Below are positions 56,085-64,000 of a stretch of 64,000 nt of DNA, piece after piece. The notes beneath the pieces are model-generated. The model was not told the origin of the DNA and made no database searches. It saw only the letters and a program-made list of their open reading frames with translations. Within the stretch, counting starts at the first letter, position 1, and every line of letters begins with the position of its first letter. Both the position numbers and the translations under genes were made by a program. The stretch is from contig JAFDYD010000004.1 in the NCBI GenBank assembly GCA_018267615.1, positions 1 through 64,000 on the forward strand, read 5' to 3'. The stretch is from Bacteroidota bacterium. GTDB taxonomy: Bacteria > Bacteroidota > Bacteroidia > Chitinophagales > Chitinophagaceae.

Positions 56085-57199
56085 GAACAATTAAATTTTT
56101 ACTTTTCAAAGAATTCAAACAGATATTTCGTAACCGTGCGATATTGGCCTTGATTATGGTGATGCCTGTTGTTCAGTTGATCATTCTCCCACTCGCTGCA
56201 GATTATGAAGTAAAGAATATCAATTTATCAGTTGTAGATCATGACCATTCTACATATTCACAAAAATTGATTTCAACAATTACTGCGACGCCGTATTTTA
56301 AACTCACCGGATATAACAAATCTTATGATGAGGCCTTCAGGCTGATCGAACTCGACAAAGCAGATTTAGTTTTGGAAATACCACAAGGTTTCGAACGCAA
56401 CCTGGTTCGTGAAAATCAACAGGAATTATTTGTTGCAGTAAATGCAATCAACGGCACCAAGGCAAATTTGGGGGGCGCTTATTTGAACACGATTATACAA
56501 ATTTTCAATAGTGATATCAGGGTAAAATTATTGGAGCACGAAGAATCCAATCAAACACAGAACATCGATGTCACCGTATCAAACTGGTTCAATCCATATA
56601 TGAATTATCATGTTTTTATGGTGCCCGGAATTCTTGCGGTTCTTGTGACGATGATCGGCGGTTTTTTATCAGCGTTGAACATCGTGAAAGAAAAAGAAGT
56701 TGGTACAATAGAGCAAATAAATGTGACGCCTATTAAGAAATCTCATTTTATCATTGGCAAATTGATTCCATTTTGGGTGTTGGGAAATGTAGTGTTTACA
56801 CTTGGGTTATTGGTTTCATGGCTGGTGTATGGAATTACTCCTGTTGGGAGCCTGCTCGTACTTTACGTTTTTGTATCTGTTTTTCTATTAGCAATTTTAG
56901 GGTTTGGTTTATTGGTCTCCACATTTTGTGATACGCAACAGCAGGCCATGTTCATCATGTTCTTTTTTGTCATGATTTTTATTTTGATGGGTGGATTATT
57001 TACGCCGATAGAAAGCATGCCGGGCTGGGCGCAGACAGTTACTAAATTCAATCCGGCGAGTTACCTGATCGAAACGATGCGTATGGTTATTCTGAAAGGA
57101 AGCGGATTCAAAGATTTGCTACGGAATATCGGCATCATCGCAATATTTGCGATAGTACTAAATCTGTGGGCGGTGTTGAATTATAGAAAGACTTCGTGA
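56081..57199 (+). CDS. ABC-2 type permease (second)
   Basis: A 372-residue permease of the same family, with the conserved KEKEVGTIEQINVTPIKKSH and five C-terminal helices. It overlaps the first permease by 4 bp and ends the operon. The pair forms the membrane part of the exporter. Confidence 0.92.
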   Translation: MRTIKFLLFKEFKQIFRNRAILALIMVMPVVQLIILPLAADYEVKNINLSVVDHDHSTYSQKLISTITATPYFKLTGYNKSYDEAFRLIELDKADLVLEIPQGFERNLVRENQQELFVAVNAINGTKANLGGAYLNTIIQIFNSDIRVKLLEHEESNQTQNIDVTVSNWFNPYMNYHVFMVPGILAVLVTMIGGFLSALNIVKEKEVGTIEQINVTPIKKSHFIIGKLIPFWVLGNVVFTLGLLVSWLVYGITPVGSLLVLYVFVSVFLLAILGFGLLVSTFCDTQQQAMFIMFFFVMIFILMGGLFTPIESMPGWAQTVTKFNPASYLIETMRMVILKGSGFKDLLRNIGIIAIFAIVLNLWAVLNYRKTS

Positions 57200-57213
57200 G
57201 TGTGTCTTCGGTT

Positions 57214-57280
57214 ATCGTGAGACGTGAGACGTCAAACGTGAAAAAAAGCCTTTCACGTTTGACGTCTCACGTCTCACGAT
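57214..57280. terminator. 30-bp perfect hairpin between the efflux operon and the patatin gene
   Basis: 57214-57243 and 57251-57280 are exact reverse complements, loop 7 nt. It shares CGTGAGACGTGA with the hairpin at 1833-1904. It ends both the efflux operon and the convergent patatin gene. Confidence 0.9.
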
Positions 57281-57295
57281 ACATTGATCTTAATG

Positions 57296-60208
57296 TCAAT
57301 TAACCGGCTTAAGATTTTTTTCCAATTCTATTATCTTGATAATACTATCCGCGCCTACCCTGTTATTAACCTGCTGTGGCCCAAAAGAAGCTTGTAATCT
57401 TAACAGAGCAGGTTCTGATATTTGCCATCCAAGCGGCAATACCGGAATATAACTATCATTGCTGGCAGAATCTCTGATACAATCAACTGTTGGATAAATA
57501 GAAAAATAACCCGTGCGAAAACCAAGATGCAATAATGTATCCATTCCATATCTCGCACGCAAAGTACTGTCAGCCGCATGCGCATTGCCATCGATACCAC
57601 TGTTGATAATACCAACCAGAGGACTAATCAACTCGAAACGATTTTCAACTAATTTTCTTGGCTCTTTTTTCAACGGACTATTACTGATCGATACAAAATA
57701 AAATCTTATTTTTTTTGTGAGTGCGGTGAATACTGAATCTGAAGGATCCGATTTTTGATTACCAACATAACGTCCCAGCGTCGCAAAAATCAATTCTGAA
57801 GTTGATGCACCAGAATTATCTTTACCACCTCCATCCATAAAATGAAATCCCGGTCCCATCTTTCCGCTTGGACTGATAAACGGAAAACGCGCACTCAAGA
57901 AAGCTCCTGTCATCAAGGAAATTCCGTCCTTCGAGTCTTTGTTATTTCTATGAGCGTTGATGCTGTCCAATCGATCTCTAATAAAAATCGTTGCGGGAAA
58001 ATCGTCACCGCTTAAATGAACCGGTGCGCAAATTCCCTTGAGTCCATCATCTACATTCAGCGTATTTGAAAACAATAATGGAACTTCATAGTTTTTTGAT
58101 TTATTTCCACGACTCCAAATAGAATCAAAATCCACTCCCGCATCAAAATGGAGATATTTTTTTCCAAATTCAATCCACAATTTTTCCTGTACGGCGGAAC
58201 GATCATCCCATTTCGAAATTGAGCTTGCAGAAGCCCAGATATCTCTGCCCAGATCCGGAATTAAAACTGCCGTTAGAAAATCATGACGATAAAAATTATA
58301 AAAACTGTCTTGCTTGTATGCGGAAGCATCATCAATATGTTTGTTTCTATAAGCACATTGAATTGCCGCGCCGATTGTTCCGCCTGAAGCTCCTGAAATT
58401 GAAAACATATAATGTTGAAATCCCTTTTTCCATTTTCCTTTTTCGATGATTGCAGAATCAAGAAAAGTAATTGCCATACTGGTAAATGCCGCTGCGCGAA
58501 TACCGCCGCCGTAAGTATTCACGAGGAAAACCGGGTAAATGGAATCCTGATCGATTTCAGTTTTTCTTGCGAGAACCCATTCTCTAAAATAATTTTTCAA
58601 ATCAAGCGGTTGCGAGGCGCTATCTCGTGGAGAGTATGGTTGAAGATATACCTGGTGATAATTATTTGTGCTAAGCGCACTGATCACCAGTCCGATTACT
58701 ATAATAAAAAGAACAAAATTTATTTTGAGCCATTTGCTAAGCCTGATCAAAATCGTAAAAAGAAATATATAGCATATCAGTCCTGCCAGAAGCAATGGAA
58801 GTGTTACAAAATGATTATCCCATTGAACAAAAACTTTTGGATTTATATTTATCCATATAAAAAAAACAGAAGCAATTATCGTTAGCACAAACACGAGTTT
58901 CCCGATTTTTTTTCCAAGCCATCCATCCGTAAATATCAATGAGCGTATGCTGATGAAAATATAAAATGCAATGGCAAGCAGTATAAGATTCCAATAGAGA
59001 TATTTTAAAGAGGAAGGTTTGTGTTTGTCGGGGCCCAAAAGCAACCTGGCAACAACAGGGATTATAACCCCGACTAATATTATTACAATAAAACTTGCAG
59101 CAGATGCCCATGGTTTTCCTTTCGCCTCCGCCAATGCATTGTATGCCCTTGTAGCAAAATCATATTTAATAAGTGTATAGAATATTGTAAGCAATGCGAT
59201 CAGCCATGCCATCGGTGGAAAAATATCCAGTATATAACCAATACTTGTAACCTTCAAAGCATTGAGAATTGCCGCGGCAGGCAATAAGATTGTAGCAACA
59301 CCTAAAAAGCGGGAAACCTTTTTTTCGTTAGGGTTTTGATTATCCGGTTCCGAAAAAGGATAAACCGGTCCGATGTATTCATCTTCAAAAAACAATTTAG
59401 CAAGATACCAATTCAACAAAGCAGCAGCCATCACGATTCCTAAAAAACAAATTACTCCGAAATCCTGTGTGTTGCTATTCACAAGCAGATCCTGTCCCTG
59501 GTCAAGGATCCACATAGGCAACACAAAAATAATTACGCCCAGGAAAATCACTCTGTATTGATAGAGTTGTACGCCTCTGCGTGAAATAATTGCAGAAATT
59601 ATTTTCAGACCATGCTTACGAAGAATGAGCACATACACGAGCATGAATAGAAGCAACAAGGCCAAAATGAAGAATTTTATATAAGAAGCAATAGAAGTCA
59701 CTATCGCAGTAGTTTCTGATATCGAACTTTTATCATTGCTAAAACCGTACTGAACAAATCGCAACATGCCGATATTTTCTATAATGTCCATAATGCCGGC
59801 AATAACTGCGGAGAACATTAACAGCCTTGTGAATCCTGGGCTCAATTGCAACCAGTATATAATCAAAATGGCAAATCCAGTATAGAAAAAAATAAAAAAG
59901 AAATCAATGAAAATATTATTTGTGGCGAGCTCCAGCCGATTTTTTTGCGGTACAGGTGCACAGTTGTTATTTAGGGAATCGATTGGGATGATCGTTTTCC
60001 AGGAAGAAATAATTGCTGTATCGCGTTGATAAGAGCCAGATGTTTCCAACGAAATGATGCCGCTTGTGGCCGTTTCATTGGTCAAATCTTTATTCTGCAG
60101 CGCCTGAATATATCCGGTAATTAGTGCACAAATAAAAAATATCCAGAATAATATTCTGAAACGATTTGTTTCGAATGAAAAAAAAGTTGGTTTGGGAATT
60201 TCGGGCAT
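57296..60208 (-). CDS. Giant transmembrane patatin-like phospholipase
   Basis: A 970-residue protein with about thirteen membrane helices in the first 510 residues and a patatin-like domain after that. The oxyanion segment GGGIRAAAFTSM is near residue 564, the nucleophile segment SISGASGGTIGAA (Ser in GASGG) near 604, and the Asp of the dyad in FMDGGGKDNSG near 791. A hydrophobic multi-pass module fused to a patatin lipase is uncommon; the module is not one I recognise. Probably acts on membrane lipids, in a membrane-linked way. It is monocistronic and convergent with the efflux operon. Confidence 0.85.
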   Translation of the reverse strand: MPEIPKPTFFSFETNRFRILFWIFFICALITGYIQALQNKDLTNETATSGIISLETSGSYQRDTAIISSWKTIIPIDSLNNNCAPVPQKNRLELATNNIFIDFFFIFFYTGFAILIIYWLQLSPGFTRLLMFSAVIAGIMDIIENIGMLRFVQYGFSNDKSSISETTAIVTSIASYIKFFILALLLLFMLVYVLILRKHGLKIISAIISRRGVQLYQYRVIFLGVIIFVLPMWILDQGQDLLVNSNTQDFGVICFLGIVMAAALLNWYLAKLFFEDEYIGPVYPFSEPDNQNPNEKKVSRFLGVATILLPAAAILNALKVTSIGYILDIFPPMAWLIALLTIFYTLIKYDFATRAYNALAEAKGKPWASAASFIVIILVGVIIPVVARLLLGPDKHKPSSLKYLYWNLILLAIAFYIFISIRSLIFTDGWLGKKIGKLVFVLTIIASVFFIWININPKVFVQWDNHFVTLPLLLAGLICYIFLFTILIRLSKWLKINFVLFIIVIGLVISALSTNNYHQVYLQPYSPRDSASQPLDLKNYFREWVLARKTEIDQDSIYPVFLVNTYGGGIRAAAFTSMAITFLDSAIIEKGKWKKGFQHYMFSISGASGGTIGAAIQCAYRNKHIDDASAYKQDSFYNFYRHDFLTAVLIPDLGRDIWASASSISKWDDRSAVQEKLWIEFGKKYLHFDAGVDFDSIWSRGNKSKNYEVPLLFSNTLNVDDGLKGICAPVHLSGDDFPATIFIRDRLDSINAHRNNKDSKDGISLMTGAFLSARFPFISPSGKMGPGFHFMDGGGKDNSGASTSELIFATLGRYVGNQKSDPSDSVFTALTKKIRFYFVSISNSPLKKEPRKLVENRFELISPLVGIINSGIDGNAHAADSTLRARYGMDTLLHLGFRTGYFSIYPTVDCIRDSASNDSYIPVLPLGWQISEPALLRLQASFGPQQVNNRVGADSIIKIIELEKNLKPVN

Positions 60209-60379
60209 AGCAAAGGTTTAGTTGAGTTTGGCAGATGAAAGCAATAACTAATTTATTCAAAAAGTTTTCGATTCGGATGATTTTGGGAAAATACCGTGTT
60301 TTAACGGGTGGAGTGGATGGTGTTTTGGACATGAAAAATAAAATAGAATTTGGTATACTCGCACCGATTAACCTTCTGT

Positions 60380-60412
60380 CTTGATTTTAAAATATTGAGT
60401 GCTATATCTTTG
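60380..60412 (+). promoter_or_regulatory. Promoter of the vsr operon (candidate)
   Basis: CTTG (60380-60383), 21 nt, TATCTTTG (60405-60412) fit the Bacteroidota -33/-7 pattern. The next ATG is only five bases after the -7 box, where transcription usually begins, so the mRNA may be leaderless or nearly so. Confidence 0.6.
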
Positions 60413-60416
60413 TTCA

Positions 60417-60833
60417 ATGGCAGATGTGCATGATAAAAAGACGAGAAGTTACAACATGAGTCAGATTAAAGGCAAAAACACCAAGCCTGAAATTCTGGTT
60501 CGGAAATTTCTTTTTGCAAATGGCTTTCGCTATAGACTGTGTGAAAAAAAATTACCTGGAAAACCAGATATTGTTTTGCCAAAGTATAAAACTATAATTT
60601 TTGTTCATGGATGTTTTTGGCATGGCCATTCCAATTGCAAATATTTTGTGGTTCCAAAAACAAATACCGATTGGTGGCTGAATAAAATAAACACTAATAG
60701 AATAAATGATAAAAAAGCAATGAAGACTTTAGAAAATGAAGGTTGGAAAGTAATTACGATTTGGGAATGTGATATAAAAGGTAAAAATAGATTCAAAACA
60801 TTAAGTAAATTGCTTGGCATAATATTATTCTAA
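60417..60833 (+). CDS. vsr: Very short patch repair endonuclease (Vsr)
   Basis: A 138-residue Vsr endonuclease that nicks DNA at T:G mismatches made when 5-methylcytosine deaminates. The start MADVHDKKTRSYNMSQ is the same as that of E. coli Vsr. Active-site residues sit at the same positions: Asp51 in KLPGKPDIVLP, His64 in IFVHGCFWHGH, and His69; the zinc-site residues are Cys66, His71, Cys74 and Cys118. It is followed by a C5 methyltransferase gene after 3 bp. The presence of vsr suggests the methyltransferase makes mutagenic 5mC regularly. Confidence 0.96.
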   Translation: MADVHDKKTRSYNMSQIKGKNTKPEILVRKFLFANGFRYRLCEKKLPGKPDIVLPKYKTIIFVHGCFWHGHSNCKYFVVPKTNTDWWLNKINTNRINDKKAMKTLENEGWKVITIWECDIKGKNRFKTLSKLLGIILF

Positions 60834-60836
60834 CTA

Positions 60837-62081
60837 ATGAATTTTATAGACCTTTTCGCTGGCGCTGGCGGTCTTTCCGAAGGCTTTATTAGGGCAGGAT
60901 ATCACTCCATTGCGCACGTGGAGATCGATGAAGCGGCATGTTACACGTTAAAAACTAGAGTTGCTTATCATTATTTGAAGTCAAAAAAAAAGCTTGATGA
61001 ATATGTAAAATACTTAAAGGGTGAAATTAGTCGCGCCACTCTCTACTCACTTATTCCCAAAGAACAAATGGACGGCGTAATTAATATGGCGTTGGACGAT
61101 GAAAACAATAAGGAAATTTTCAAGAGGATAGATAAATTATTAAAAGGTACCAAAACTGATATTATTATCGGAGGCCCTCCCTGTCAGGCATATTCATTGG
61201 TTGGCAGAGCGAGAAGTGGAAATGGAATGGAAAGTGATCCACGTAATTACTTATACCTACAATATGTCAGATTTTTGAAGAAGTATAATCCAAAAATATT
61301 TGTATTTGAAAATGTATTAGGGTTGCGATCTGCCGATGGTGGTAGCTATTTTAAAAAAATGATAGCGGAATTCAACAAGCTGGGGTATAACGTACGTGAT
61401 TTTCTTTTTAATGCAAATGATTTTGGCGTATTGCAAAATAGAAAAAGGATTATTCTGATCGGACATAAAAGGGAGTTGAATTTATTGATCCCAGATTTTG
61501 CGTTAAAAAACAAAAAACAATACACGGTACAGTCCGTTTTTGAGGATCTACCAAAACTGCAAGCTGGTGAAGGTCTGGACAAATACAGTAAATATGTTGG
61601 TCCTATCAATGATTACTTAAATAACACCAAAATTAGGAATGGAATAAATATTATAACTCAACACGTAAGTCGCCCCAACACAGATCAGGATAAGGAGATA
61701 TACCGAATTGCAGCGGAACAATTAAAAAATGGTAAAAGGCTTGACTATACTTCTCTACCAAAACGTTTGAAAACCCACACAAATCAGCATTCGTTTTTTG
61801 ATCGATTTAAAGTAGTAGACAATAATGCGTCTTACGCGCACACAGTAGTTGCGCATATCGCAAAGGATGGTCATTATTATATTCATCCAGATATTTTACA
61901 AAACAGATCAATTTCTGTGAGAGAAGCTGCTAGGCTTCAGTCATTTCCCGATGATTTTTATTTCGAAGGAGTAACAGAAGGTAAAAGTCGAACAGCTGCA
62001 TTTAAACAGATTGGAAATGCCGTACCGCCTTTAATGGCTAATGAAATTGCAAAAGAAATTAAATTGATCCTTACATGTTAG
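60837..62081 (+). CDS. C5-cytosine DNA methyltransferase
   Basis: A 414-residue m5C methyltransferase. Motif I FIDLFAGAGGLSEGF, motif IV with the nucleophile Cys in GGPPCQAYS (about residues 112-120), motif VI FVFENVLGL, motif VIII QNRKRIILIG, and motifs IX-X SVREAARLQSFPDDF and QIGNAVPPLMA are all present. The stretch between motifs I and IV is longer than in the smallest enzymes. Target sequence unknown. It is part of the vsr operon and overlaps the next gene by 7 bp. Confidence 0.96.
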   Translation: MNFIDLFAGAGGLSEGFIRAGYHSIAHVEIDEAACYTLKTRVAYHYLKSKKKLDEYVKYLKGEISRATLYSLIPKEQMDGVINMALDDENNKEIFKRIDKLLKGTKTDIIIGGPPCQAYSLVGRARSGNGMESDPRNYLYLQYVRFLKKYNPKIFVFENVLGLRSADGGSYFKKMIAEFNKLGYNVRDFLFNANDFGVLQNRKRIILIGHKRELNLLIPDFALKNKKQYTVQSVFEDLPKLQAGEGLDKYSKYVGPINDYLNNTKIRNGINIITQHVSRPNTDQDKEIYRIAAEQLKNGKRLDYTSLPKRLKTHTNQHSFFDRFKVVDNNASYAHTVVAHIAKDGHYYIHPDILQNRSISVREAARLQSFPDDFYFEGVTEGKSRTAAFKQIGNAVPPLMANEIAKEIKLILTC

Positions 62082-62917
62082 ATATTTCGGCTTTTAATAA
62101 TCGAAGTAAGTTTCCGTCCTATGCAAGACTTAAATCTGATTTCAATCATTTTCTTACCCGGATTGGGAAGGAAAAAGAGATATCAGAAGGAAAAGCACGG
62201 GAATGCTTAACCGCTATTTGTGGAATAAATGCGACATCAAAAGCTGACTATGAACATAAATGCAATGTTCAATATTTTTTCAAAAATAAACTGCAAGGAA
62301 CACCTTGTGCAGATGTTTCGAATTCTAATCCCTTTGTAAGGATTCATGACAAAGATGACTTTATGAAATGGATAAGTGAAATTATTGGATTGTCGCCAAC
62401 GAATACAAAAGGGAAAATCGGAGATATTATATACGCGGCAGATTTATCTATCAAATCAAACCTTTTAAGATCTTTTTTAAATAATATTGCCGTCAATACC
62501 AGTTACTCAAATGAGAACAATTGCTTGAAGTATTTTGGAAGAAAAAGGTGGTTAGCCAAGACTCCGCCGAGATTACGAGATGCACATATTAGTTCCTATA
62601 ATTTTATTCATTGGTCCTTCCCACAACCAAAGAAAGAAGACATTTTTTTGAATCAATCTGTTATTGAAAAATTACCCTGTAGAGCTGGCATAGTGGATGT
62701 AGAGCAAAAGATCATTTTTAAGCATATTTTAGATAAGAATTACAATGTGAGAAAACCAACTATTTTGGATGCCGGATTTTATGAACAGTATGAGCCCGGT
62801 GGTTCTACAAAACCCTTAAAACGTTGTGCTAGGCTCTCTGGATTTGATGAGTATGTGCACATTCCGAATATTTTCTCAAATGTTCAAGAAAGTTTATTTG
62901 AAACATTCAATACTTGA
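62075..62917 (+). CDS. Unrecognised protein coupled to the methyltransferase
   Basis: A 280-residue protein of unknown family. It starts inside the end of the methyltransferase gene (7-bp overlap), so it is translationally coupled. Features visible: several Cys and His (AICGINATSKADYEHKCNVQ), WLAKTPPRLRDAHISS, and a C-terminal motif TILDAGFYEQYEPGGSTKPL followed by a helix ending LFETFNT. It has no signal peptide or membrane helix. I cannot see an endonuclease motif with certainty. Because it is locked into a vsr-methyltransferase operon, a restriction or defence role is the working idea. Confidence 0.6.
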   Translation: MLDISAFNNRSKFPSYARLKSDFNHFLTRIGKEKEISEGKARECLTAICGINATSKADYEHKCNVQYFFKNKLQGTPCADVSNSNPFVRIHDKDDFMKWISEIIGLSPTNTKGKIGDIIYAADLSIKSNLLRSFLNNIAVNTSYSNENNCLKYFGRKRWLAKTPPRLRDAHISSYNFIHWSFPQPKKEDIFLNQSVIEKLPCRAGIVDVEQKIIFKHILDKNYNVRKPTILDAGFYEQYEPGGSTKPLKRCARLSGFDEYVHIPNIFSNVQESLFETFNT

Positions 62918-62920
62918 TGT

Positions 62921-63700
62921 ATGCCTAATTTAACCAGCGAAACCGAAATTCTGAAGTCAATGATTCTTGATGAGAACATGAAATTCCCAAATAAGAGCGG
63001 TATAACACCCTTGCTCGAAAAGGCGAAGATAAATTCACGATTATCTCCATTGAGCCCTAAAAAAAATTTTGAAGAGGAGGTAGTTTGCAATTTAGTACAA
63101 TATTTTAATAAATTTACTCAAATAAACTTTACAGAACTTGAATCGTATATAGTGGTTTCGAGTTTTTCAAATGGTAAAATAATTGACGAATTTGCCAAAT
63201 TCATTAGAAACGAGGAATTAGATGAAGATATCGTCATGAAAGCGTGTGTATGCAGATTTATACAACACTTAAACCGATCTTTCTTTCCTTTGGGATATCT
63301 AAGGAAAAGATTTAATGAGCTATCCAGACTTGATCCTTGGTTATTGGCGGAGCTTGTTATTGCCTCAAACTGGAAAGAAGGAGTTGAAATGATAAAAGAA
63401 CTTTTGATATCTAATCCAGATACCAGCTATTTATTTTCTTTATTACCTGCTTGGATGAAAGATGACAACACAGAAGCGATTTCTTATGCTTTAAATCAAT
63501 GGTACGACCTGCTTGGTTCGGCAGATAAAGATATAGTCAAATATTATGCTCAAAATTATGGGTATTCCGTCGACAGTTTACAGGATCGTGATAACGGACG
63601 CAATCCTGAGGCAGTTAAAGATATTTTAGAAGCTGGTCCATTTAGAGAATTTTCACGAAAGAGAATAATGCCGGCCAATTTTGAAACGTTACAATCATGA
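62921..63700 (+). CDS. Unrecognised helical protein in the vsr-methyltransferase operon
   Basis: A 259-residue protein, soluble, mostly alpha-helical (for example EDIVMKACVCRFIQHLNRSF, DPWLLAELVIASNWKEG and DTEAISYALNQWYDLLG-like stretches). It begins 3 bp after the previous gene and overlaps the next by 4 bp (ATGA). No conserved motif recognised. It may be a partner or regulator of the other operon proteins. Confidence 0.6.
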   Translation: MPNLTSETEILKSMILDENMKFPNKSGITPLLEKAKINSRLSPLSPKKNFEEEVVCNLVQYFNKFTQINFTELESYIVVSSFSNGKIIDEFAKFIRNEELDEDIVMKACVCRFIQHLNRSFFPLGYLRKRFNELSRLDPWLLAELVIASNWKEGVEMIKELLISNPDTSYLFSLLPAWMKDDNTEAISYALNQWYDLLGSADKDIVKYYAQNYGYSVDSLQDRDNGRNPEAVKDILEAGPFREFSRKRIMPANFETLQS

Positions 63701-64000
63701 TGAAGGATTACATTTACTCAAAGGAAGGAGTAGAAATTCTTTATTGCATAAATAAGGCCTTATTATCGTGTATTAATCTAGGAAAGGATAATGCAAAACT
63801 TATTCCTGAGAACCCAGAATTAATTGATTGTTTTAGTGGACTTCTAAAAAATGAGTCGTTTGACAATCATATTACCGAAGGATTATTTCCTAGGCATCAA
63901 GAAAGGGGCGAGAAAGTTTATCCAAGAATACTTAAGTTAACCATAAATTCTTTTAAGGATGCCTCTGAAGTATCGGTAAGGTCAAGATTTGTCATACCAT
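63697..64000 (+). CDS. Unrecognised gene, cut by the window end
   Basis: An open frame from ATG 63697, overlapping the previous stop by 4 bp, continuing to the window edge (about 101 residues visible). The N-terminus is MMKDYIYSKEGVEILYCINK, later EGLFPRHQERGEKVYPRIL. Not recognised. The tight overlap shows it belongs to the same operon. Its full length and domains (helicase, nuclease or other) need the sequence beyond 64000. Confidence 0.6.
   Translation, partial: MMKDYIYSKEGVEILYCINKALLSCINLGKDNAKLIPENPELIDCFSGLLKNESFDNHITEGLFPRHQERGEKVYPRILKLTINSFKDASEVSVRSRFVIP

Noticed and set aside
1..64000. tRNA or rRNA genes, CRISPR arrays
   Set aside because: No cloverleaf with TTC-type T arm, no rRNA-like sequence and no evenly spaced direct repeats were found by reading the gaps.

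Overview
The window comes from a chromosome of the phylum Bacteroidota, most likely a Chitinophagales-type organism. The evidence is the gene order of the alternative complex III / cytochrome aa3 operon, the TAnnTTTG-type promoters where they can be seen, the many exported proteins with short Lys-rich signal peptides ending in Ala-Gln, and families such as DUF2723, DUF3341 and DUF3471. The DNA is AT-rich throughout. I see no rRNA, tRNA, CRISPR array, prophage or transposase gene.

Layout. (1) 37-14624, all minus strand: a complete respiratory operon read from right to left, actA-actB-actC-actD-actE-actF, then cytochrome oxidase subunits II and I, ctaB (heme O synthase), two subunit III proteins and a subunit IV protein. 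Together they make a quinol:cytochrome c:O2 electron-transfer supercomplex. (2) 14912-30023: housekeeping and secreted-protein genes, namely purN, a carboxypeptidase-regulatory-like protein, a serine beta-lactamase-type hydrolase, a minus-strand cluster of secreted proteins (cysteine-hydrolase-like, lipocalin-like, HELGH metalloprotease-like with LGFP repeats, and an Asn-rich protein), an M20 amidohydrolase, a chromate transporter and a DUF2723 membrane protein. (3) 30289-40344: a Kdp potassium-uptake locus with an NtrC-type response regulator, up to three very small membrane proteins (one is KdpF), KdpABC, a KdpD cut down to its sensor half, a separate PAS/HAMP histidine kinase, and a TMEM175-type potassium-channel homologue facing it. 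(4) 40376-50287: assorted genes (DinB-like, two membrane acyltransferases, a lipoprotein, a DUF3471 protein, a membrane-bound AraC regulator, two outer-membrane-barrel candidates). (5) 50419-57199: a TetR regulator followed by a six-gene tripartite ABC-2 efflux operon (TolC, HlyD, two ATPases, two permeases), with a shared operator-like sequence before tetR and before the operon. (6) 57296-60208: a very large transmembrane patatin-like protein. (7) 60417 to the window end: a tightly coupled operon of vsr, a C5 cytosine methyltransferase and three genes I do not recognise, cut by the window edge. This is the best candidate for an undescribed restriction or defence system.

A second layer runs through the window: at least ten long, nearly perfect inverted repeats (arms about 25-75 bp) lie between genes, often at 3' ends of convergent genes. 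Several share core words with each other, so they look like a family of palindromic intergenic repeats that may double as bidirectional terminators.
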